DNA from: Streptosporangium album
Lineage (GTDB): Bacteria > Actinomycetota > Actinomycetes > Streptosporangiales > Streptosporangiaceae
Assembly: GCF_014203795.1 (NCBI RefSeq)
Contig: NZ_JACHJU010000008.1
Span: 80,280 to 144,279 of the forward strand
Direction of reading: 5' to 3'
DNA length: 64,000 nt
Shown: positions 55,675 through 63,929 of the stretch, one piece after another
How the letters are laid out: each line of letters opens with the position of its first letter
Position numbering within the stretch: the first letter of the stretch is position 1
The notes under the pieces: generated by a model
Databases searched by the model: none
What the model saw: the letters and a program-made list of their open reading frames with translations, nothing else
What the model was told of the DNA's origin: nothing
Position numbers and translations under genes: made by a program

Positions 55675-55870
55675 GGGGTGCCACCGGAATACGGCAGATT
55701 CGGGCCGCCGAGCCTCTGAACTGTGACGTTGTAAGCCCAGCCGCCCGTCGTCCGGAAACGTACACATTCTCGGACGACGGGCTCACCTACGCGAATGCCG
55801 TCCGAAAATCTACGTCCAAGAAGCCCCTGCCGCTCGACGGCCCATGCCAGCCGTATTCCGGTGGCACCCC
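55675..55870. repeat. 196-bp unit with 21-bp perfect inverted ends and an inner hairpin
   Basis: The left arm (55675-55695) begins GGGGTGCCACCGG; the right arm (55850-55870) is its perfect 21-base complement and overlaps the start of the IS3 orfB remnant. Inside, GCCCGTCGTCCG (55743-55754) pairs perfectly with CGGACGACGGGC (55771-55782) over a 16-base loop. It could be a small non-autonomous element or an inverted IS fragment. The hairpin may also terminate the hydrolase transcript. Confidence 0.5.
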
Positions 55871-56273
55871 AAGTACGAGCTGATCGAGGCGGAGAAGGCC
55901 AACCACGCGATCGCCCGGATGTGCTCCTGGCTGAAGGTGTCGCGCTCGGGCTACTACGAGTGGCGCGAGCGGCCGGCCTCGGCCACCGCGCAACGCCGGG
56001 CACTGCTGGTCCGGCTGGTGGCGGAGATCTTCGCCGACTCACACGAAACGTACGGCTACCGGCGGGTGCACGCCGCGCTGCTGCGCCGTGGCGAGCATTG
56101 CTCGGCCGAGTTGGTGCGCGCCCTGATGCGCGAGCAGGGTCTGACCCCGGCCCAGGTGCGGGCCTTTCGGCCGATCACCACCGTGCAGGGCGCCTTTCGC
56201 GGTATCCCCGACCTGGTTAGACGCGATTTCACCGCCGAGCGGCCCGGCACCAAGCTGGTCGGCGACATCACCT
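55844..56273 (+). pseudogene. IS3-family OrfB, 5' part (interrupted by IS110)
   Basis: ANHAIARMCSWLKVSRSGYY is the HTH-like start of IS3 OrfB and ETYGYRRVHAALLRRGEHCS the conserved block before the DDE core. The frame reaches VGDIT and is broken by the IS110 element. It continues at 57749 (reconstructed VGDITYIPTWEGFLYLATVI). The IS has no OrfA here. Confidence 0.85.
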
Positions 56274-56289
56274 CATGGGAGAGCCACAG

Positions 56290-56470
56290 GGGATCGGGCA
56301 GGGTGCAGGTCGAGCTGTCGGCGGGTGACCACTCAGACATCACCGACTTTGTTTGAAGTCTTCATGTAGACGGTGGCCCCGCCGGCTGCTGGGTCTGCAG
56401 CCAGCTGGTGAGGTGTCGCGCCGCGAGCGCTATCCATGAGGGTGCTGCGCAGGCCCTGTGCTCGAACATC
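56290..56470 (+). ncRNA. Bridge RNA of the IS110 element (predicted)
   Basis: The non-coding left end has two loops whose guide strings match DNA visible here. Target loop: GACATCACC (56336-56344) equals the left target strand (56264-56272), and ATGTAG (56364-56369) is complementary to CTACAT of the right target (57747-57752). Donor loop: GTGAGGTGTC (56408-56417) equals the element's right end (57738-57747), and CCATGAG (56434-56440) is complementary to CTCATGG at its left end (56272-56278). Order and polarity fit the published IS621 scheme. The exact RNA ends are not determined. Confidence 0.8.
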
Positions 56471-56495
56471 GGTCACATCACTTGAGGAGGGCCTG

Positions 56496-57725
56496 TTGCG
56501 CATCACCTGCGGGATCGACTGGTCGGAGCGACACCACGACATCGCGTTGCTCAACGCCGACGCTGCGATCGTGACCAGAGCCAGGATCGGTGACGACCTG
56601 GCCGGCTTTCGGCGATTGACTGAACTACTCGCCGAACACGCTGGGCCTGACGGGCCCACCTCCATCGAGATCGCCATTGAAACAGACAAGGGTCTGCTGG
56701 TCGCGGCCCTGGTGGCGGCCGGGTTCACCCTGTTTGCGATCAACCCCAGGGCGGTGGCCCGGTATCGGGAACGGCACGGGCAGGCCGGCGGTAAATCCGA
56801 CCCTGGCGACGCCGCGGTCCTGGCCGACATCTTGCGCACCGACCGTCATCGGCACCGGCCGTTGCCCGCCGACACTAATCTCGCCCGCGGGGTGAAGGCG
56901 GTCGCTCGCCAGCATCAGGAAGCCATCTGGGCGCGGCAACAGACGGTGAACCGGCTGCGCTCGCTGCTGCGCGAGTTCTACCCGGCCGCGCTGGCGGCGT
57001 TTCCGATCCTGACCCAGCGTGCGGCATTGACGGTGCTGCGGGCCGCGCCCACGCCGCAAGCCGCGGCGAGGTTGACACCCAGCCGGATGGGGACGCTTTT
57101 GCGCAGGGCCGGGCGGCGTATCGATTCAGGGCTGCCGGAGCGTCTGTCGACTCAACTGCGCCAAGAGCAGCTGCGTCAGCCCGCCGAAGTGGAGCAGGCC
57201 TTCGGAGTTGCCGCCGCCGGCCTCATCGACGTCATCGTCGCCATGACCGGCGCCATTGACGCGCTGCAAGAGCAGCTCACCGGCCTGTTCACCCGCCATG
57301 ACCAGGCTCAGATCGTCACCAGCATGCCAGGCCTGGGCACTGTGCTCGGCGCGCGAGTCCTGGGCGAACTCGGTGATGACCGCAGCCGCTTCACCGACAT
57401 CGCCGGGCTGCGCGGCTTCGCGGGTACCGCTCCCATCACCCGCGCATCAGGCAAGACGAAGATCGTCTCAGCCCGGTATATCCGCAACCAGCGCCTGGCC
57501 GACGCCTGCCACTGGTGGGCCTTCGCCGCGATCACTAAATCGGCCGGCGCCCGAGTTCACTACGACCAGCGGCGAGCCGCCGGAGACACCCATAACGGCG
57601 CCCTGCGCAACCTGGCCAACAAGCTGCTGGCCAAGCTCTGGCACTGCCTGCACAACGGCGTGCTCTACGACGAAGCCACCGCTTGGCCCACACCTAGGGA
57701 AAAGATTGAATCAGCCGCCGCTTGA
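56496..57725 (+). CDS. IS110-family transposase (DEDD recombinase)
   Basis: 409 residues from a TTG preceded by GAGGAGGG. LRITCGIDWSERHHDIALLN opens the RuvC-like DEDD domain; SIEIAIETDKGLLVAALVAA and GGKSDPGDAAVLADILRTDR carry further acidic residues. The C-terminal Transposase_20 domain has MPGLGTVLGARVLGELGDDR and FRGFAG-type LRGFAGTAPITRASGK with the catalytic Ser. It recombines donor and target under bridge-RNA guidance. The frame is intact. Confidence 0.93.
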   Translation: MRITCGIDWSERHHDIALLNADAAIVTRARIGDDLAGFRRLTELLAEHAGPDGPTSIEIAIETDKGLLVAALVAAGFTLFAINPRAVARYRERHGQAGGKSDPGDAAVLADILRTDRHRHRPLPADTNLARGVKAVARQHQEAIWARQQTVNRLRSLLREFYPAALAAFPILTQRAALTVLRAAPTPQAAARLTPSRMGTLLRRAGRRIDSGLPERLSTQLRQEQLRQPAEVEQAFGVAAAGLIDVIVAMTGAIDALQEQLTGLFTRHDQAQIVTSMPGLGTVLGARVLGELGDDRSRFTDIAGLRGFAGTAPITRASGKTKIVSARYIRNQRLADACHWWAFAAITKSAGARVHYDQRRAAGDTHNGALRNLANKLLAKLWHCLHNGVLYDEATAWPTPREKIESAAA

Positions 57726-57748
57726 CATCTCACCCACGTGAGGTGTCT

Positions 57749-57918
57749 ACATCCCCACATGGGAGGGCTTCCTCTACTTGGCGACCGTGATCGACTGCCA
57801 CAGCAAGGCGGTCATCGGCTGGGCGATGGCCGACCACTATCGCACCGAGCTGATCAAGGACGCGATCCGGATGGCGGCCGCCACCGGCCTGCTCCAACCG
57901 GACGCGGTCTTCCACTCT
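57749..57918 (+). pseudogene. IS3-family OrfB, middle part
   Basis: Resumes the 55844-56273 frame: TWEGFLYLATVIDCHSKAVI followed by GWAMADHYRTELIKDAIRMA and DAVFHS, with the first DDE Asp (ATVID). It stops where the next inverted repeat begins (57919), just before the second Asp, so the C-terminal third is absent. Confidence 0.85.
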
Positions 57919-57943
57919 GAGGTGCTCCAAAGGTTCCGGACAG
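57919..57943 (+). repeat. Left inverted repeat of the regulator/hydrolase unit
   Basis: 25 bp beginning GAGGTGCTCC and ending TTCCGGACAG. Inverted copy at 60350-60374 with two mismatches. Confidence 0.75.
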
Positions 57944-57968
57944 GCCGGTGCTCTGGCCATCAGAGTGA

Positions 57969-58937
57969 TCAGTCAACACGACGGAAGGCCGCGCGGTAGT
58001 CCCTCGGGCGTCGTCCGGTGTGCTTGGCGAAGAGGGCAGCGAACGTGCTGGGGTCCTGGTATCCGACCGCGGCGGAGATGCCAGCGACGGTTCGGTTCGT
58101 GGTCTCAAGGAGGTGGCGGGCGCGACGGACACGCGACGACTGCAGGTACTCCAGCGGGCTCTGGCCGGTTTCGTCCGCGAAGCGCCGCAGCAGCGTCCGA
58201 GTGCTGACCTTGAACGTGTCTGACAAAGCGGCGAGGTCGTATCGGGCGGCAAGGTTTTGGTCGAGCCGTCGCATGACCTTGTGGGAGAACTCGTTTCCGG
58301 GCTGCGGAAGAAATTGCGCGTCAACGTATGGAGTCTGGGACGATCGCGCATCGTCGACGAGCGCCACCCGTGCGGTTGTCCGTGCCACGCTGGCACCGCT
58401 GTGTTGGCGGATCAGATCCAGCGCGAAGTCGTACATGGCACTGAAGGCCGCCGTTGTCGTCACCCCTGTGTCGGTGACGACCAGACGCTCAGGTCGGACG
58501 TCAGCGTCCGGACAGCGTCGAGCCAGTTCGTCCGCGAGGAGCCAGGCCGTCGTAGCACGGCGTCGGTTGAGGAGTCCAGCCTCGGCGAGCAGGAACGCAC
58601 CGACACAGATCGAGACGACGACAGTGCCCGCAGCAGCGTGTGAGCGGATCGCCGCAATTTCAGGAGCGAGGGGTGCGAGCTTCGCGTCCACGTCGAGGCC
58701 CGGCACGAGCTCGAACCCTGGCACGACAAGGACGTCTACCTCGCGCAGCGGTGAGACGTCCAACGCCGCACCACCCGATGCGGCGACACGACGACGAGGC
58801 GAAACGATCGACACCTCGTATCCGGAGCTGTCCGGTCCGGCAACGTGCGTGGCCATCGTCAAGAGATCGGGTACGCCGAACACCTCGGACGCGAAGCAGC
58901 CTGGATAGGCCAGGACACCAACCCGCAGCGCGCTCAC
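57969..58937 (-). CDS. GlxA-family transcriptional regulator (DJ-1/PfpI + AraC)
   Basis: 322 residues from the GTG at 58937, preceded by GAGGAGG. The N-terminal DJ-1/PfpI-like domain (ALRVGVLAYPGCFASEVFGV; VVVSICVGAFLLAEAGLLNR with the Cys of the elbow) binds an unknown ligand. The C-terminal AraC domain has ALSDTFKVSTRTLLRRFADE and GISAAVGYQDPSTFAALFAK. It is divergent from the hydrolase gene with 126 bases between, so it probably controls it. Confidence 0.9.
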   Translation of the reverse strand: MSALRVGVLAYPGCFASEVFGVPDLLTMATHVAGPDSSGYEVSIVSPRRRVAASGGAALDVSPLREVDVLVVPGFELVPGLDVDAKLAPLAPEIAAIRSHAAAGTVVVSICVGAFLLAEAGLLNRRRATTAWLLADELARRCPDADVRPERLVVTDTGVTTTAAFSAMYDFALDLIRQHSGASVARTTARVALVDDARSSQTPYVDAQFLPQPGNEFSHKVMRRLDQNLAARYDLAALSDTFKVSTRTLLRRFADETGQSPLEYLQSSRVRRARHLLETTNRTVAGISAAVGYQDPSTFAALFAKHTGRRPRDYRAAFRRVD

Positions 58938-59063
58938 GCTCGCCTCCTCATCGCCGACTTCTGGCGAGATTACCCGCATACATGGCGATCTGGCCTCTCA
59001 CCTTGTGCTGGGGCAACGGTCCACGCTGTCACCATGAGCGCTGCCAGTGGAGGACTTGACGAC

Positions 59064-59879
59064 ATGATCACGGATTTCTCCCGCCGACTCGTGGATGTGG
59101 AGGGGGTGGTGAAGACGGTGTACGCCGCGGGTTCCGGGCCGGCCGTCGTGTTGATGCCGGAGATGCCCGGCATCAGTCCTGACGTCCTTCGACTGGCGCG
59201 GTGGGTGCGGGATTCGGGCTTCACCGTCTATGTCCCCTCACTTTTCGGGATCGATGGTGCCTATCCCACGGCCGAGGGCGGTATGGAGGTTTTCCGCCGC
59301 GCGTGTGTCAGTGCCGAGTTCCGCGCGTTCGCCGGGGGCGGCACCAGCCCGGTCACGGCATGGCTACGTGGGCTCGCGCGCCAAGCCCATGCCGAATGCA
59401 GCGGTCCGGGAGTCGGCGCGATCGGACTGTGCTTCACCGGCAACTTCGCTCTCACGATGGCGCTTGAGCCGGCTGTCATCGCGCCAGTGGTCAACCACCC
59501 GTCGCTGCCGCTGGACGACCCTGCCGGACTCGAGATCAGCGACGAGGACGCACGCGCGGTCCGAGACCGCATCGCGCGCGACGGACTGAAGGTTCTTGCC
59601 TACCGCTTCGACGACGACCGCTGGTGCACCGGCCAGCGCTTCGCCGCCTACCAGGCGCTCCTCGGCGACGCCTTCGACGGCCGTGTTCTTCCGGGCAGTT
59701 CCGCGAACACCAGCCCGCCACCGTTCTTCGGCGACGTGGTCGGGACCCCCCACAGCGTTGTCACCGCCCACCTCGTCGACGAGGACGGACATCCCACGCT
59801 GAAGGCCAGGGACGAGATCATCGCCTTCCTGACCGACCGCTTGAGCCCGTTCGAACATTCCGAGACGACATCCGACTGA
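59064..59879 (+). CDS. Dienelactone hydrolase family protein
   Basis: 271 residues from the ATG at 59064 (GGAGG ten bases upstream; an ATG at 59034 is possible). VGAIGLCFTGNFALTMALEP (~122) is the dienelactone-hydrolase elbow G-x-C-x-G with a nucleophilic Cys. Asp is likely in YRFDDDRWC and His in VDEDGHPTLK. The family opens lactone or ester rings in the cytosol. It is divergent from the GlxA-type regulator. Confidence 0.87.
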   Translation: MITDFSRRLVDVEGVVKTVYAAGSGPAVVLMPEMPGISPDVLRLARWVRDSGFTVYVPSLFGIDGAYPTAEGGMEVFRRACVSAEFRAFAGGGTSPVTAWLRGLARQAHAECSGPGVGAIGLCFTGNFALTMALEPAVIAPVVNHPSLPLDDPAGLEISDEDARAVRDRIARDGLKVLAYRFDDDRWCTGQRFAAYQALLGDAFDGRVLPGSSANTSPPPFFGDVVGTPHSVVTAHLVDEDGHPTLKARDEIIAFLTDRLSPFEHSETTSD

Positions 59880-60349
59880 GCGGCACAACGGTCGCCGGCG
59901 CAATCGGCGATCAGATCCGGGCATCGTGTCCGGCGCAGACTGTCGGCCTGGGCGTGGATGTCCGAGGTCTCACGAGTGGGTCGGGACCGAAATGACGAAC
60001 CGGAAGATCGTTCGCCGGTGCAAAGGTGATCGCTCCCGACTGCTTGAGCGGAGGCCGGGGCATGTGCGCGGGGGCGTGTGCGCTCTTGGGCGTGACCGGG
60101 TCGCCGCGCCCGCCACACCCTCCGCACGGCCGTGTTGCGGTGAAGGACGGGAGACAGCCAGGCGTCCTTCGGGCGGTGCAGGGCTCGGACGGCGTGATGC
60201 GGGAAACGATCATGGCTTTGGCGGGAAGCGATCTTCCGAACCTCTCATGCGTCCCAGGCCAGCCCTACTCGTGAACACCCGGACCCCGCAACAAGTCCAG
60301 GACGAGTATCTGAACCAGCAGTCCGCAGCGTGAATTAACCGTAGAGCAG
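59880..60349. other. No gene recognised
   Basis: 470 bases between the hydrolase and the right inverted repeat. A forward frame at 59926-60333 is open but Arg/Gly-rich with no family features; I do not support it as a gene. Confidence 0.5.
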
Positions 60350-60374
60350 CTGTCCGGAATCTCTGGAGCACCTC
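60350..60374 (-). repeat. Right inverted repeat of the regulator/hydrolase unit
   Basis: Inverted copy of 57919-57943 with two mismatches. Confidence 0.75.
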
Positions 60375-60484
60375 AGGGCGCGCTGGCGGACACTTCTGGG
60401 AGTCCCTCTCTGTCAGACTGCTGTGAGACATAGACGTATGAGTCATTTTGATGTGAAGCAGGGCGAGACGGGACCACCAAGACA

Positions 60485-60943
60485 GTGACAATGACCTTCG
60501 CTGATCAGACCGCCATGACGGGGCAAAATGGTCACGTGACCGATAAGCGGCCGAGCCGGCCGGTGCGCCGGACGTTCACCGCGGCCTACAAGACGCGGAT
60601 CCTCGCGGCCTACGACGCGCTGCCCGAGGGCAGCCCCGAACGCGGTGCCCTGCTGCGCACCGAGAAGCTGTACCACTCGCATATCGAGCACTGGCGCAAG
60701 CAGCAAGACAACGGAACCCTGGCCGCGTCGACCGGTAAACCGAAGAAGGACGCCGAATCGGAGGAGTTGGCCCGGCTGCGGGCCGAGAACAAGAAGCTCA
60801 AGGCGGACGCGGCCAAACTCGCGGCGCGAAACGACAAACTCGCCGGTGAACTCGGAAAGACCAGGACAGCGCTGGACATCGCGGGAAAAGCATTCGCGCT
60901 GCTGGAGAACATCTCAAGCAGCGCGGACTCCGACGAGAGCTGA
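60485..60943 (+). CDS. IS3-family OrfA
   Basis: 152 residues. RRTFTAAYKTRILAAYDALP followed by LYHSHIEHWRKQQ is the IS3 OrfA helix-turn-helix, and ESEELARLRAENKKLKADAA the leucine-zipper coiled coil. A GTG at 60536 is an alternative start. OrfB lies in the -1 frame and overlaps; the run GGGAAAAGC near 60886 is a possible slip site for the usual OrfAB fusion. Confidence 0.88.
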   Translation: MTMTFADQTAMTGQNGHVTDKRPSRPVRRTFTAAYKTRILAAYDALPEGSPERGALLRTEKLYHSHIEHWRKQQDNGTLAASTGKPKKDAESEELARLRAENKKLKADAAKLAARNDKLAGELGKTRTALDIAGKAFALLENISSSADSDES

Positions 60944-61495
60944 ACCAGGCCCTCGATGAGTATTTCCCCGGCCTGGAAGCCGCCGTCGGCACGCAGCACG
61001 CGTGCCGGATCCTCGGGAGATCCCGCGCCGGCGTGTATCGGAAACGCCATCCCCGGCCGCGCGTGGCGCGTGAGCGCACGCCGTTTCATCATCCGGCCGA
61101 GTTGTCGCAGGAAGAACGCGCGCACGTGCTGGCGGTGCTGGACTCGCCCCGGTTCGTCGACCGGTCCCCGGGCCAGGTGTGGGCGATCCTGCTGGATGAG
61201 GGCACCTACCTGTGCTCGCAGGCCACCATGTACCGGCTCCTTCGCGAACGCGGCTCCTCCGGCGAGCGCCGCGCCCAGGCCGTCCATCCGGCGAAGAAGA
61301 AACCCGAACTGGAAGCCGACGGGCCGAACCAGGTGTGGTCCTGGGATATCACGAAACTGAAAGGACCTTCGCGCGGCGTCTACTATCTCCTGTACGTCAT
61401 CATCGATATCTTCTCCCGTAAAACCGTCTGGTGGGAGATCTGGCCGACGGAAACAGGAACCCTTGCCAGAGAGTTCATCGAGCACGCCATTGAGG
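60940..61495 (+). pseudogene. IS3-family OrfB, truncated
   Basis: About 185 residues in the -1 frame relative to OrfA. LNQALDEYFPGLEAAVGTQH and SPGQVWAILLDEGTYLCSQA are the N-terminal blocks; QVWSWDITKLKGPSRGVYYL and LYVIIDIFSRKTVWWEIW contain the first DDE Asp. The frame is lost near HAIEVIS at the junction with the IS5-type sequence, before the second Asp and the Glu. Confidence 0.87.
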
Positions 61496-61510
61496 TGATC
61501 TCAGCGACTT

Positions 61511-61783
61511 TCATTTCAAGTAGCCGTGTTCGAAATGGGTGAGAACGAGCGCGGCTTTGACGATGTCGCCGATTCTGCTGGGGCTGGCGGTGATGCGCTG
61601 GAGGGTGCGCCAGCGTTGTGTGAGCAGGGCGAAGCCTCGTTCTCCCAGGCAGCGCAGGGCGCGCAGGAGTGCGTTGCGGGTGCGGGTGTCGAGGTCGAGG
61701 GGCCGGCCGTCGGAGGGTTGTTTGACCGGGGTGAGAATGCCGATGCCGGCGCCGTCGTAGCCGGAGTCGGCCAAGGTGGGCAG
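61511..61783 (-). pseudogene. IS5-family transposase, 3' part (interrupted by ISAs1)
   Basis: C-terminal 90 codons: LADSGYDGAGIGILTPVKQP with the second DDE Asp region, and FALLTQRWRTLQRITASPSR before HFEHGYLK and TGA. It joins 63375-63929 in frame (AADGLPT|LADSGYDGAG) once the ISAs1 element and one 10-bp repeat are removed. Confidence 0.85.
61774..61783. repeat. ISAs1 target duplication, left copy
   Basis: AGGTGGGCAG, repeated at 63365-63374 after the element. Ten bp falls in the range for ISAs1. Confidence 0.9.
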
Positions 61784-63364
61784 CACGGCCCCGGCATGTT
61801 GAGGATTTGATCGGGTTTGATTCTTTGCGTGTGACCGGTGCCGACCTTCGCGGCCGGTAATCTCTGCCCCAATCCGGGCATGAGAGGGGGCACGACTCCC
61901 CAAGATCGGGGTTCTCACACCAACCGATCTCCAGGGGGAATCGTGCCCGCTGCCGCCCTATCATCGCCGACCAGCCCCGCCCGAGGTGCCGGCTTGGGTC
62001 ATGACGTGCCATCCGGTCGTGGTGGTGAGGGCGGGCTGAGGGCGCGATTCCGGGTTATCTGTGACAAACGGGCCGTCTACAACACGCTGCATTCCCTGGA
62101 GTCGATTTTGGCGGTGGCCGCGTTCGGTACGGCGACGGTGGGAGGGGACACGGTGACCGCGATCAGCCACTGGGCCGATGATGCCCCGCAGGAGATCTTG
62201 GCCGGGCTGGGGTGCAGGCGCGATCCGTTCACCGGTCGGCACTATCCGCCCAGCGAACGCACCCTGCGCCGGGTCCTGGCCCAGACCGACGGGGACGAGC
62301 TGGACCGGCAGACCTGCTCCTACCTGGCCGGCGGCCACGACGTCCGCGATCTGTCGGCACCGGGCCACGGGGAACGGGCCGGAGAGCGGGACGGGGGCGA
62401 TGGCCGGGAAATTCCCGCCGAGCTCCGCGTCGGTCAGGGCTGTGAGCGTGAGGGGCGCCGGGCCGCTCAGCGGACGCGGGAGCGTCCTCGGCCTGCGGGG
62501 ATGCTGGAGGCAGGCGCGGCTGACGGCAAGACCGTGCGCGGCGCGGGCCATGGGCAGGCGAGCGCACCGCAACTGCTGTCGTTGCTGCATCACCGCCGTG
62601 GCGTGGTGCTGGGTCAGCGGCAGATCGCCGACAAAACCAACGAGGTGCCCGAGCTCGCGCCCCTGCTGGCCGACGCCTTGTGCGGCAGCGACGTGGCCGT
62701 TATCACCGCGGATGCGTTGCACACCGCCCGCGAAAGCGCCCGGCAGATCAGCGAGGACTTCGGCTGCTACTACGTGCTTGTCCTCAAGGAGAACCAGCCC
62801 AGTCTCCTGGCCGCGGCCCAGGCCCGGCTCGCCCCTGGAACGGATGCAGACCACGAGCGGGCCGGCACCGGGCACACCGAGGCCGACCGAGGCCACGGCC
62901 GCATCGAAAGCCGCACCATCCGCACCGCGCTCGCCATCGGTCTGGACTTCCCGCACGCCGCACAGCTCTTCCGGATCGTGCGACACGTCGCCGACCTGGA
63001 CGGCCACGGCACCAGCAAAGAGGTGGCCTACGGGATCACCAACGCGCCCCCGGACGTGGCCGGTCCCGCGCATCTGAGCACCTACGTTCGCCAGCACTGG
63101 AGCGTGGAAAATTCCGAGCACTACGTCCGAGATCGCACCTTCCACGAGGACGACTGCCAGGCCAGAACCGGACAGCTGCCTCACGTCCTGGCCACCCTAC
63201 GCAACCTGGTCATCAGTACGTTTCGTCAACGCGGTCATGTCAACATCGCGCACGCCCGCAGGCATTACACCCACGTCCCACAACGACTCCTCACGCTGTT
63301 CACCCTGTGAACGCGGTATCAATCGGACCAGCCACACTCAAATCCTCAACATGCCGGGGCCGTG
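61784..63364 (+). mobile_element. ISAs1-family insertion sequence, complete
   Basis: 1581 bp between 27-bp inverted repeats that begin CACGGCCCCGGCATGTTG (61784-61810 and 63338-63364), flanked by the perfect 10-bp duplication AGGTGGGCAG. One transposase gene. Intact ends and duplication suggest recent insertion. Confidence 0.92.
61943..63310 (+). CDS. ISAs1-family transposase
   Basis: 455 residues from the GTG at 61943 (AGGGGGAA upstream). The N-terminal DDE_Tnp_1-associated domain has LAVAAFGTATVGGDTVTAIS and ERTLRRVLAQTDGDELD. The catalytic domain has AADGKTVRGA (first Asp), VITADALHTARESARQISED (second Asp) and RQHWSVENSEHYVRDRTFHE (Glu). A Gly/Arg-rich stretch at about residues 150-195 looks like a local insertion or compensated frame change, so activity is not certain. 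Confidence 0.9.
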   Translation: MPAAALSSPTSPARGAGLGHDVPSGRGGEGGLRARFRVICDKRAVYNTLHSLESILAVAAFGTATVGGDTVTAISHWADDAPQEILAGLGCRRDPFTGRHYPPSERTLRRVLAQTDGDELDRQTCSYLAGGHDVRDLSAPGHGERAGERDGGDGREIPAELRVGQGCEREGRRAAQRTRERPRPAGMLEAGAADGKTVRGAGHGQASAPQLLSLLHHRRGVVLGQRQIADKTNEVPELAPLLADALCGSDVAVITADALHTARESARQISEDFGCYYVLVLKENQPSLLAAAQARLAPGTDADHERAGTGHTEADRGHGRIESRTIRTALAIGLDFPHAAQLFRIVRHVADLDGHGTSKEVAYGITNAPPDVAGPAHLSTYVRQHWSVENSEHYVRDRTFHEDDCQARTGQLPHVLATLRNLVISTFRQRGHVNIAHARRHYTHVPQRLLTLFTL

Positions 63365-63374
63365 AGGTGGGCAG

Positions 63375-63929
63375 CCCGTCGGCGGCGGCCTTGTACAACG
63401 CTCCCAGGACGTGTGCGCGGGCGGCGGTCAGGTCGTGAACCGATCCGGGTTCGACCTCGGACACCCACAGCGGCAGGCCGCAGGGCGCGGACAGGGCCTG
63501 GATGTTGCCGCCGTGGTGGTGGGCCTTTCCGGAGTACCACAGGTCGATGGGTTCGCCTTTGACGCTGATGGTCTTCTCCCGGCAGCGGTCGGTGGCGATG
63601 ACGGTGCCGTCCAGGATCAGGTGGGTGAGGCCCTCGTCGACAGCGCGTTGCAAGGCGTGGTGCAGGTCGGGTGCCTGGTCGGCCAGGACGTCGATGACCT
63701 CGTCGATGTAGCGGTAGGCGGTGGCGCGGGAGATGCCGTGGTCGCGGCCGAGGGCGGCCCGGTCGGTGCGGTCGCGGAACCAGCGCAATCCCATCACCGC
63801 CTGCTCAAAACAGGTCAGAGCCCTGGAACCCGAACGGGTGCCCAGTCGGCGGCGTTCGGCCGCCAGCAGCAGGGAGAGATGGCAAACCAGTTCCCGAGGG
63901 ACGTCGAGCGTGGCACGATAGGTGATCAC
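63375..63929 (-). pseudogene. IS5-family transposase, 5' part
   Basis: 185 codons. ALTCFEQAVMGLRWFRDRTD followed by GISRATAYRYIDEVIDVLAD is the helix-turn-helix part, and LTHLILDGTVIATDRC carries the first DDE Asp; SGKAHHHGGNIQALSAPCGL is typical of IS5/HARBI1-like enzymes. It breaks at AAADGLPT, where ISAs1 inserted. The last 71 bases of the window are its upstream region, with no gene. Confidence 0.85.

Larger units (their letters stand above)
56274..57748 (+). mobile_element. IS110-family insertion sequence, complete
   Basis: 1475 bp. Joining ...GACATCACCT to ACATCCCC... restores the IS3 orfB frame, which fixes the ends; the crossover dinucleotide is CT at both junctions (56272-56273, 57747-57748). 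There are no terminal inverted repeats, as expected. It has a ~220-bp non-coding left end followed by the transposase. Confidence 0.88.
57919..60374. mobile_element. Inverted-repeat-bounded unit without transposase
   Basis: 2456 bp between 25-bp inverted repeats, containing a GlxA-type regulator and a divergent dienelactone hydrolase. No transposase gene. It interrupts the IS3 orfB remnant on the left and is followed by another IS3. No target duplication was found. It may be mobilised in trans, or the repeats may be ends of a larger IS replaced internally. Confidence 0.55.
60404..61510 (+). mobile_element. IS3-family insertion sequence, 3' part missing
   Basis: The left terminus and first 165 bp also occur inverted at 4543-4707. 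OrfA is complete and OrfB is cut at about 61495 by an IS5-type transposase gene. The right terminus is absent. Confidence 0.85.

Noticed and set aside
59926..60333. 135-residue open frame as a gene
   Set aside because: Arg/Gly-rich, no ribosome binding site or motif, and it ends at the inverted repeat region.
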